Origin: Formicarius rufipectus
Lineage: Eukaryota; Chordata; Aves; Passeriformes; Formicariidae
Assembly: GCA_013399695.1 (NCBI GenBank)
Contig: VXAU01000767.1
Location: forward strand, 24,872 to 88,871
Reading direction: 5' to 3'
Length of the DNA stretch: 64,000 nt
A model generated the notes under the pieces. The model ran no database searches. It saw nothing but the letters and a program-made list of their open reading frames with translations, and was not told the origin of the DNA. Each line of letters opens with the position of its first letter. Within the stretch, counting starts at the first letter, position 1. The position numbers and the translations under genes were made by a program. This document shows positions 12,901 to 23,300 of the stretch, piece after piece.

Positions 12901-13684
12901 GTAATAGTAGCTCCTGGTGGCCTGGGATCCTGCCTGGAGGAAGGGAGATGAGGCATGATCAAAGGTCAGGCAGACACTCCCCTGTGAGCACAAACACCGC
13001 TGCCTTGAGGCTCTGTCGTCCCTGATGCTGCCTGTCTTATAATGGGACTGAGGATCCATGGCATCCTTGGAGTTGTCTCCATCTAAGTACTTACTCTCCA
13101 GCAAGAATTGCTACAAATGGTTTGTTTTCTTGTCTTTCCTCTCTCTTTGTGCTCTGTTCTCTCTGAAGTAGTAGGATGTAGTCAACAATAATGCTGCTTC
13201 CTTCATCTCCCAGGCTTGGGAGTGTGCTGGGAGTGAGGGAGGTATTCAGAAGTTAATTGGCTAAAGTAAGTCTTGTGTCACAACCGTGGCTTCCAGGGCC
13301 ATGTAACTGGGGTTAGGATGCATCCCTGTTCTCGTGTCCTCTCTGTGTAGCCCTGATTTGCCCTGATGCCAAACTGGGAGGAGACTGAAAGACCCACAGT
13401 GGGGTGAGGTGTTCCCTGACATGGAGCTGTAGCCTGGAGAGCTCTGGGGGCCAACTCGCAGTGCCCCTGATGCCCCTCGGGACAGGCTCAGTGCTCCTCT
13501 GGGGCCAGAGACAACGGGATGAGGTCAAAGGGTGTGTTCTCAGGTCACCCATGTGTGTTGAGCTGGGCTCAGGATTGATGCCAGTGGTGCCCTGCTTGGC
13601 CTCCAACAAGGAGAAGACTTCCCTTCGCCCCATGCAGGGTGTGGGGCTGGAGTGGCCCCATGAGGAATGGCTGCTGCAGGCCAC

Positions 13685-13860
13685 ACGCCGTTTTCCCATT
13701 AGTGAGTGTTTAGTTCAGCGTTTTAAATAATTGTGTCCTCGGAATGATATTTAAAATCCATTTGGGAGGCAATGAGGCGGGAAAGTGCCTGTGCCATTGT
13801 GATGACGCTGCGCAGGCCGCGCCACACATGCATATTACAAACTCGTTACAGGCTCGTTTA
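13685..13860. promoter_or_regulatory. Candidate conserved noncoding element
   Basis: A block whose composition changes sharply from its surroundings. It has AT-rich homeodomain-type cores (CATTAG, AAATAATTG, GATATTTAAAATCC) followed by TGATGACG-type and GCATATTAC motifs. No ORF has family similarity. Conservation is inferred, not measured. Confidence 0.3.
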
Positions 13861-14082
13861 CACACACACACCGCTCCCTCCCCACACCACCTCGCTCTGA
13901 GGCCCTCAGTGCTTCTCCTACCGCGGCTGCTGGGCCTGGCCCTACACAGACATTTGTTTCACAAGGCAGGCCTGGTGTCCTTTGTGGCAGGAGAAGGGGC
14001 ACAGCTGGGGCGCGGCCCTTTGGGGCAGGGGTGTGTGGGGCATGCCTGGTGATGGGACTGTCACTCACCTGTGCTCCGGGCA

Positions 14083-14188
14083 CGACTGTGCCACATCCTG
14101 CTGAGCCCTCACCTGCCCCTCGCCTGTGCCACGTCCTGCTGAGCCCTCGCCTGCCCTTCGACTGTGCCATGTCCTGCTGAGCCCTCAG
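14083..14188. repeat. 38-bp minisatellite, about 2.8 copies
   Basis: Units start at 14083, 14121 and 14159, each beginning CG(A/C)CTGTGCCA and containing TCCTGCTGAGCCCTC. The units differ at only a few bases, so the array is fairly young. Confidence 0.85.
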
Positions 14189-14533
14189 GCCGGTGCGGCT
14201 GCAGGCTCCGTGCCCTGCAGCCCACAGCGTTCAGCAGCAGTGCTCTGGGCACCCCTGGAGGAGCTGCAGCGCCTGCCCTGAGCTGGCTCCGAGCCTGCGG
14301 GACAGTCTGGGCTCTTCAGCATCCCTGGGAGCTGCTCCAGTTGGAGGGACTAGGTGTGAGTGAGCCAATGGAGCAGCAGCCTCAGCAAGACTCCTGTCAA
14401 TGCTGTTTTGTGGCTGGATGGGAAGATGGTCCCTCTATCCCCGTTTCTCTCTCACTGCTGTGTGGGCACCCTCTGCTGTCCTCCCAAGCCATGCAAAATA
14501 GAAATCTAATGTGGCAGGACAAGGCTCCTGGTA

Positions 14534-14630
14534 CTGTTTTATCCTTGTCCTGTTGGTCTTGGTGGCATAGGCAGTATTCAGTCTTCTCTTTGTCTTCTCC
14601 CTCCTGATCATATTCAGCCCCTGGTAGCTG
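14534..14630 (+). repeat. Left arm of a perfect 97-bp inverted repeat
   Basis: This segment is the exact reverse complement of 16374-16470 over all 97 bases. It begins CTGTTTTATCCTTGTCCTG and ends GCCCCTGGTAGCTG. Identity stops abruptly on both sides. It does not look like CR1 or a known coding exon. Confidence 0.9.
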
Positions 14631-16373
14631 GGGTCCTAAGTGTGGCTTTTCTTGGTATTGCCTTGTGGCTAAGTGTTAGGGAGGTGATGGTCAAACCCCT
14701 GTGTACCTAAGGACGTGTTGTGCTTTGACACCTATTCCCCTTGCACAGTAACCTGGCTGGCTGCTTTTCTGGATAGGTAATGGAAGGCTCTGGTGTCCTT
14801 GTCTCTGCCTGGAGGTGAGGGCTGTGGGCGAAAGCTAGTTTTGTAAGAGGTGGAGAGGAGGTGAAAGAGAGATGGGCTGTCAGCTTGTATATTCAATCTA
14901 TCCCTTCTGGATAGATTAGAAACCCATCAGTTTCTGACAATGCAGTTCACAATCCCTGCCACGTGCTGTCCTGGCGAGGGCCCTTTCCAGGAGTTGCTGG
15001 CTTGCTTGAGCTCTTCAGAATGGCTTTTTTTTTGTCACAGAAAGTTGCTCCTGAGCAGCAGAGAGGGGGTAACTGAGTGTGGCCGTCACTCCAACCCATG
15101 TGCTGCTGTGCAAGAGCAGAAGCAAGAAATGTTTGAAGACACTTCCCTACCCATGAGAAGATCTCTAGCCTGGCCCCCAGGTCTCATAGCCCTGCTTGTC
15201 CATCAGCTCAGTGATGTCTTGAGGATCAGACACGTTCTATTCATTCTTCCCTTGAAGCCTGGTTGGAAGCTCTGTGAGGTGTTTCTGCTGTCTTTGCTTA
15301 CAGGAGGGGCTTTGTGCCCTCCAAACCACACCAGCTGCCACAGTTACTGGATTCGCCTTTGGCAGACTAGAAGGGTCTGGCTGCTGGTCTCCCTTTTTGT
15401 TCAGGGTAGGAGTTATTTGTGATAGCTATTTCATTTCATCTGCTGTATTGTAGAGGTGTGTGCTTTGATTTTGGCTTCACTCCAGCAACTTCAGGATATC
15501 CAGCAGGTTTAAGAGTGAAGCAAAACCAGGATTTGTTAATACTTACAGTAGATAATGATCTCATACTTCAAGACTCAAAAATTAACTACACAGTATGGGT
15601 TCCAGTGGCTTGCTTTGTGTAATCAGGACCTTCTAAAGGTGGCAGAATTTAATACATCATGTTGGTGTATATGACCAGCCAGTATCTGCATAAAATGGTT
15701 CCCTATGTAGTCTCTGACCTGGCAGGGCCATGTGTTACATCTTTAGGCTTGTAGCTTACATAGGTGACTTTACCAGTAACTAATACTCTCCCTTAATCTG
15801 TTTTCTGTGGGAAGATATGCTTTGTCATACCTGTGAGTGTGTGTAAATGGACACTCTTGCAGGAGGGAAGCATAACAGTATTTCAGTAGCAGGAGCAGCA
15901 TACAGTAGTAGCATATAGCATATATTTCCCAAATCTTCGTTCGTGAAGTCTAGCCATGAATAGCATATATTCCAGTAGCAGGAGGTATAAAGGTAGTTTG
16001 GAGAAGAACTAGGAGTTTTCCTTAATTTCTCCTTTTCCTCATCTTTAAGAGAATCCAGGCTTCCTGTATTCCAAGTTCCCTAAGTCAAGGCTGTTGCACT
16101 GAGCCCCTCACCTGACTGGTGGAGAGTGGCTATTTGTTGTGCTCTCTTCTCCCTTTCTGCCGTGGTGTCCTCTCATGGGCTCTCTGCTTTGTTCAGAGAC
16201 CTGCTTCTATCTTCTATGCTGTCACCCTCCCCTGCAGCCTGCTTTACCCCCTGCATGTTTGCTTTCTCTGCAGGGCTGGTAACTGAAGGCAGCCCTGAAT
16301 AAAGGGTGGCTCTAGAAAACGCAAAAAACAGCTGAAGAGAAGGAAGCACAAGGGAAACACAGTGAAACAGGGG

Positions 16374-16470
16374 CAGCTACCAGGGGCTGAATATGATCAG
16401 GAGGGAGAAGACAAAGAGAAGACTGAATACTGCCTATGCCACCAAGACCAACAGGACAAGGATAAAACAG
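16374..16470 (-). repeat. Right arm of the perfect 97-bp inverted repeat
   Basis: Exact reverse complement of 14534-14630, separated from it by 1743 bases. It begins CAGCTACCAGGGGCTG and ends GGATAAAACAG. No target-site duplication is evident next to the outer ends. Confidence 0.9.
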
Positions 16471-17159
16471 ACCACTGTGTGTGCAGAAGGGGACCAGACC
16501 TATGTGTGGGGAGAGGGTTTAGGATGGTGATGTGGACAGAAGAAAAAAGGGCCCTAGGCACGTGTGTGCAAGTACACTTGTCATGAGTTCTGTCGGGTGC
16601 TGAGCATGCTGAAGTGAGTATGAGTAAGGCTGGAGAGGTCTGTCTGGGTTGTGGTTGTGTCTGGAGGGAGAGACAGAACTTGTGTGAAAATTCTTCTAGT
16701 GGCATCTACTGCCCTTCTTAGTGCCTACATCAGTCTGGGAGCTCTTGGACCTGTTGGCTCTTTGAATCTGTTGTAGAAAGGGGACAGGGAGGACCTACTG
16801 AGTCCGTCTGCCTGATCCCTGGACAGGTCCTGCAGCAAAGGAGAGGGTGAGGCACAGCCTCACTGCCCCACGGAAGGGCCTGGTTCCCAGAACAGTGTAT
16901 AGGACTTGTGAGGGTCTCTTTGTCCCTGTGGAGTTGCTTTGGGGAAGGGGCCTGTCCTCAGTCCCTTATGGCTTCTGACACTGTGTCTGTTCCAGGTCTT
17001 TTCCCAAGCTCCTCCTCTGTGGTTGCCCCCACTCTGTCCCTTTCCCAGGGGCAGTGCAGAGCAAAGCAGGGATTTTGCAGAGCAAACAAGCACATAGACA
17101 GTGATTTCCAGGCTGCTTGCTACCACTCTCCTAGGCCTAATCTGTGCTGGTGATTGCAC

Positions 17160-17232
17160 CCAGCAGCTGAAAATAAGCTCTTGGAATAAGGGGAGGTGGT
17201 GATGGGGAGCTGCCAAGCTGGACTATTTATAC
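17160..17232 (+). promoter_or_regulatory. ASB10: Putative ASB10 upstream promoter
   Basis: About 150-220 bases before the first ASB10 start codon are an E-box CAGCTG, an AT-rich AAAATAAGC, and CTATTTATAC at 17222-17231. The last can act as a TATA box and is one base from a MEF2 consensus. E-box plus MEF2 is a muscle-type arrangement. Function is inference from position and motifs. Confidence 0.45.
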
Positions 17233-17380
17233 TGGGTGAGTCAGGCCTGTGCCTGAGTCCAGCCAGACGCTGGGGAGCTGGAACCCAGAAGCGACCTGCA
17301 AAGGACAAACTCTTGGACAAGGGCTCTCTCCTGCAGCAGCTTGTTAACTGTGTGGCTCAGACTCAGCCAGTTTGTTCCCC

Positions 17381-20300
17381 ATGATGAACTGCACCTTTCC
17401 CCTCAGCTCTGCCTCACAACATTTGCTGCAGCTGGATCACTGGAAGTATCCTCACCACATAAGGTCCCACTGCCACCACAGGGAGCACAGCCTGAGCCCG
17501 GATGGCCAGGGTTGCCAGCACAGCCGCCTGGAACCACTGCAGTGCCGGGATCTGCTGGTCCAGAACGCACTCTTCACTGGAGACCTGGACATGGTGCAGA
17601 AGTACTTCACCAAGAGTGCAGCCATCAATCTCATCATTGAGACCAGGAGTGATGAGCTGCGCTGGACTAGCAGGAAACGTGGTGGGTGTGTGGGGCTGGG
17701 ACATGAGGGATAGAAAGTGTCCAGGATGGGGCCCAGAGAAAGGGCACAGGTACCTTAGAAAAGTGTTGAGAAGAATACCCCAGTGGTGGAGAAAGGGTGG
17801 TGGAGGAGGGACTTGGGAAGAATGGCTTTAGGATGCGGAAGGAGGATTCCAAGGCTGTAGAACAAATGGTAGTAGGCTTATTGAAGTTGGCCAGTGACAA
17901 GTCTACCAGGAAATGGTGAGAACAGCACCCTTGGAAGAGCTGCTGGAGAGGCGCATCATCAGGCCCGTCCAGTTAGAGACTTCTAGGGTGGATGTGAAAT
18001 GTGTGGTGGAGAGAATGCATGAGTGAGAAGGCATCAGAAATCTGTTCTGTTCCATGACGTGGATTTTTCATGGAGGGCAGGAATGCAGCTTGCCAGAAAG
18101 ATGGTTGGAAGCAGGCTTGTCCTGAGTGACAGGAGATTAGACCTGATCATCCTTGGTGTTTCCTCCCCTCTGTGCACCTCACTGTACCTTGCCCAGGCAC
18201 GTCTTGTGGCTACCACATGTGCTTCCACACTCTAGTTCCCTTTACTTACCTTCTCATCAGTGTCCTCTATGAGTTTCTTGGCAAGCAGCACAGCTGATGT
18301 GTTCAAGGGAGAAATGGGCTCAACAGCCCGAATGTGCCCTTGTCCTCCACATGGTCTGTAATTGACACGGTACAGGCAGACTCCCAGGAATTAAGAGTGT
18401 CAGGTGTGGAGGGTGATAACAATCTTGCACCACTCTCTTCCACAGAAGGCTGGTGGCAAAAGGCCCTCATGCCAGAATGGAAGAGCTATTGATGAAGGCC
18501 ACTTTTCCAGAGGTGTGAGCCAAGTGTCCCTGCACAGAGCTGTGGAGCACTCTGATAATGCTGGACTGTGACCAGGTGTCTTGTGGGGATCCACTCCGGC
18601 AAGAGACAAACAGGGTGGGTGGACTTGCAGTTGATACTACTTATGAGTGGTGAAGATTATTTACTGAATTCCAAGATTTGTACAACCTTGGTTGTACACT
18701 AAGAGCTTGTGTAACTGAGAGCATTTGTCAGTAAAATACGAATTGAACTCTGTAACTCCAGTCTCTGCGTTGGGCTGGCAGACACAGGAATGGCCCATCC
18801 CTCTGCTTGTGAAGGTTTGTGCCCCAGAAGAAATGGAACAGACTACGTAAAACAGTCTCACACAGAAACTGTTCTTATCACCAAGATGTGAAAATTCCTA
18901 TGAATTTCATCAAGCACAGAGCAAAAATTAGGCAGCACATTTATCAGCTAAGGGTGTAGAGCAAAACAAACATTCATGCTATTTGAGGACTCTGTATCTC
19001 ACTGGCCTGTGGGGACATATTCTTAAAACTGGCCCAGTGAGTGACCTTAAAAGTAGGTTTTAGTGACCTGGTCTTTCCCAAGTCACTCCCATTGATATTT
19101 TAAGCCCAGAGGAAGCATAAACTGTCTGGTGTCACAGAAATTAACTGACACAGCATTCTGCCTCCCTGTTGGGTGACTGGGAACCTCAAGCTTTCACGAG
19201 ATACCTCCTGCTATCTTTGGAAAAATACAGGGTCCCATCAGGTGAGAACATCTGCCAGGTGCTTCCTCTTTTTTAGCCTTTCACAGGCAACATTTCAGAT
19301 AGGCAAGGTGAAGTTTACAGAGACAGAATGAGCTGGAGACTGTCAGTATAGAAGTTGCTCATTTATTTTCATTACTGAGAAGGGTAAAGTTCCCTGTCTT
19401 ACACTGCTCTGGTCCCCTGGTAATTGTTGCTTGGTGGTCTGTTTGGGTCACTTAACTTGTGTTTAGCTGCATGATCAGAATAGTTCCATAACACAAAATT
19501 AAACTGAACACTTAGTAGTCTTCCATGCAGTTTGATGTGTTCTCTAGAACACACAGTGTGAACAAAACACACAGAGTTAGCAATGCACACTGCTCTGTGA
19601 CCAAGGTGAGCAGAGTGGGTGTGTGCAGCCAAGTGGGGCCAGAGGAAAATGCCATCTCAGGTGGCAGAACACCAGTGAGCAACCTGAGTAGGGGCAGAGT
19701 CTGAAGATGGAAAGGGAGCACTGAAGTTATGCAGGGGCTCACTGCAACGCTGGATGTCAAGGAAAAGGAGAAAGGGATCTGAAGGATAATTACCTTCAGT
19801 ATTTCCCATCCTTATGAATATTTCTACCTCTTCTTTGGCTTTGACTAAAAAGAGCTGTCCTGAGGCTTATGTAAAAATATGACTAGCACCAAGAGCTGAA
19901 GTGGAACTGGCAAGTGGATGTGCAGTGCTGAAGACGTGCATTGATCAGAGGTGGGTGAAGGCATGGAGATGGGCATAGAGAAGGGAGCTGATGGGGTTGT
20001 GCTGTTGTGGTCTAGGTAGCACTGGAAGACAGCAGGCTGGTTGAGCATGAGACAACTTTCCTCTCTATTGTCTGTTCCTGTTTCTACCCTACATACTCCC
20101 TTGCCTTGCTCAGAGCCTTTCCCTTCACGGTGGGGCACTACAGAGGTACTGCTGCATGAGTGGAGAGCCTTTATCAGCCTCTTGGCCTCAGGGTTTGATC
20201 ACAAGGTTTCCCAGAATAGAACAGCTGAGACCTGAGCTGTGCCCAGCCTGTGCCAAAGAGGGGTGTGACATGTCCCCACTCCCTGAGGAGTGCCCTGGGC

Positions 20301-23300
20301 AGACAGGCAGGCAGCCCCTTGGCCAGAACACAGGGTGATGGTGAGGCTGCACCCACGGGCTCTGAGCCTGGCTGGGCACACCAGCAGTCCTGCTCTGGTG
20401 TCTGAGGAGGGTGTGGATGCTTGTCATGGGCAGTATCACAGGCAGAGGAGATGAGAGCCGGGAGCCCATCCGCACGCAGCAGGTGACTGGCCCTGCCCAG
20501 CTGTACTGGGAGGCTCTGTTGGCTGGGGATCAGGAGATTGTGGCCGAGATCCTCAGCAACCCTCAGAACAACTTGAGCCCCAGTGCTGTGTTTGACACCA
20601 GTGACCTGGAAGAGTGGAAGAACTACCGATTCAACCCTCGTGGGCTGAGTATGTGGGGGCAGTGGGGCTCAGCCTCTACCATGTGCTGTGGGGCATTGCT
20701 GTTGGAGTTGTGTGTTACAGGAGCTGTTTGGGTTATGGATAAGTGCAAATGGAAATGAGAGCACAGGGATGTGGTGAGGTTCTCCTGTGCATCTCGTGAA
20801 AGGGTGGGTGTATGTGTGTGTAGGCACGGAGTACATCCAGAAAACCTGGCCCCTCTCACAGGGATTATGCAAGTGCTTGGGAACTGCTGGGCTGCCCACG
20901 GGGCAAAGGGGAGTCAAGCTCTGGTTTGTCCTCCTCTGTGACCAGTGCTGCAGCCTAGATCTGTGTGCCTGTGTGCAGCCTGTGCTGGGCTGCTGGGTGC
21001 TGTTGTGGTGCTGAACAAGGGCACTGTCAGCGCCCTACGTCAGGTCCTTGAGATGGTTCAGTTTAAACCTGGACTTGGGAAACACAGTTGACCACATGCT
21101 TCTTCTGTAAGAAGGAGCTCTGAGAATGAAGTGTTGAATGTGCCATGTAGTCTGGGCCATGTCCTTCAGCTCAGTCTGGGTGGGCAGGAAGAAGCCTGGC
21201 TTAAGGAGCCCTTTTCCTGTAGCACCTGCAGGCTGTTTTCCAGTTCTGTGATGGTTTTAGCTGCATTTCAGTCCCTTGTTTTCCTGGGCCCCATATGTCC
21301 ATCACTGCTGAATCTTTCTGTTTGTACCCTGCTCAGGGCTTTGCTGAGCCTCCTGTGTCTGGTTCCTTGTGTTTGTGGTGCTTCATGCATGGTGCTCAGC
21401 CCAGCCACATCACTGTCTCCAGCCCCAGGCCCTTTGTTCACTGTACCCCTGACAACAGAAATGCCATGTGCCCACCTGGGCTGCAGATGAGGAGCACACC
21501 GCCTGGGAACAGCCTCTGCCCTGGGCTCCTGCTCGCTGGAGCTCCCTGTCAGCAGGGCTGTGTGGCCTGAGAGCCTTGCACAGCTGGTCTTTGGCTGGCC
21601 ACTCCAAATACAGAGACCTTGCAGGGAAGGGATTTGCAGTTGCTCGAGGGGAAACCCAAGTCTCTCAGGTGGGACGTACATCAGGTGCCTTGTGGAAAGG
21701 GGCAGAACTTTGTGCACTGCATCTGGACATGGGTCCCTGACCTCTCTTTCCTTGTAGGACTGTGGTCTCTGAGCTACGAGCAGGAGCTCACCACACCCTT
21801 GCATATCACAGCCAGCCGGGGCTACACCGACTGCCTGCGGCTCCTGCTGCTCCGGGGTGCTGCTGTTGACTTTGCCCCGGGGGGTAAGACAGCCCTGCAC
21901 GAGGCTTGTGCAGCTGCCAGCACCGACTGTGTGTGCCTGCTACTCAACTCTGGAGCCAACCCCGAGGCTGTCTCTGACGATGGTTACAGGCCCTTACACC
22001 TCTGCAAGAACCCAGACTCCATCGAGTGAGTTCTGCTCGGGGAGCACAGCAGGCCTCCCTCCCACTCAAGCCTCATCCCCTGTAGGAGGGGTCCCTCCTC
22101 GTCCCTGCTGGTGGGTGCAGCTGAGTGAGGTGGTCCTGGTGCCTGTTCTTGGGCCAGGATCCCCTCTATGGTCAAACAGGTCACAACAAGCTCAAGTCTT
22201 GGGCTGACACAACTGAGCCAGGTGCTGCTGTCTCGCATCCCACCAGCACTGTGGAGATGATGGTCACACAGTGACACTCAGGGCATTCTCAAGCAGATCT
22301 GCTGGGCAGATGAGCAGGTGCCAGGTGGGACACTTTAGGAGGTCTGTGCAGAATTAGCTTGGATTAGGGCAACAGAATCTCTGCTCACCAGTCACCATGG
22401 CTTAAAACCACTGCTCCAGAGCATGAGGAGCAGGGATTTTTAGACTCTTGAGAAAAGTGAAAGCTGTGGGATGGTACAGGTGTGGGGGCTGGGAGGTAGG
22501 ATGGGAGCTGGAGATGAGATGGTCATCAAGTCACCTTGGCCCGCACAGGTGTGTCCGGCAGTTGCTGCAGCACGGTGCCAGTGCCAACAGTCGGACAGAG
22601 GAGGATCACGACACAGCCCTGCACGTGGCAGCACGGCACGGCCTGGCAGAGCACGTCCAGCTGCTCCTGCACCATGGGGCAGAGCTGGAGGCAAAGAATG
22701 AGGAGGGGCAAACGCCACTGAACGCTGCCTGTGCCCAGCGCCACCAGCCCCAGGACATGGGCCGCTACTACCGGGTGTGCCAGCTGCTGGTGGAGAGTGG
22801 TGCCAGCGTCAACGCTGCAGACCGGGACCGGCAGCACCCCCTGCACCTGGCCTGCAAGAATGCCAACGCTCAAATCACAGAGCTACTGCTGGCCCGGGGT
22901 GCCAACGTCAACGTCATGAACTACGGTGGCAACACGGCCCTGCACAATATTCTGCAAACAGCTGCCTACAAGCTGGAGCATCATCCAGAGCTTGTGGTGC
23001 GAGCCCTGCTCAACCATGGATCTGTCCGCATCTGGCCAGGCTCCCTCCCCAAGGTGTGGGACTTCAGCAGGGCAGGAGCATGAGGGAAGGGGAAAGCTGT
23101 GAACATTAGGGCTCCAGCGTGAGCCATGGTGCTCCTGTCACAGAAGGGTTTGTTCCATGGCAGTCTGCTTGCTGTCCTGCTTGCTCTGCCTGGGGTCTGG
23201 GGAGGAGAACTGGCATTACTGGTAAAGAATCCCTGATGTGCTCTCCTGTAGGACTCTCCTGCTTCTATCTGCTAAGTTATGAGGACAGTACTCACCCGGT

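Larger units (their letters stand above)
9966..17380. other. ABCF2-ASB10 intergenic region
   Basis: No conserved coding exon was recognised over 7.4 kb. It holds a candidate regulatory block (13685-13860), a 38-bp minisatellite (14083-14188), a perfect inverted repeat (14534-14630 and 16374-16470) and the ASB10 promoter region. In human the IQCA1L gene lies between ABCF2 and ASB10. No IQ-motif or AAA-ATPase exon was seen here. Confidence 0.6.

Noticed and set aside
14534..16470. Calling the 97-bp inverted repeat a DNA transposon
   Set aside because: No target-site duplication and no transposase remnant between the arms, so it is recorded only as an inverted repeat.
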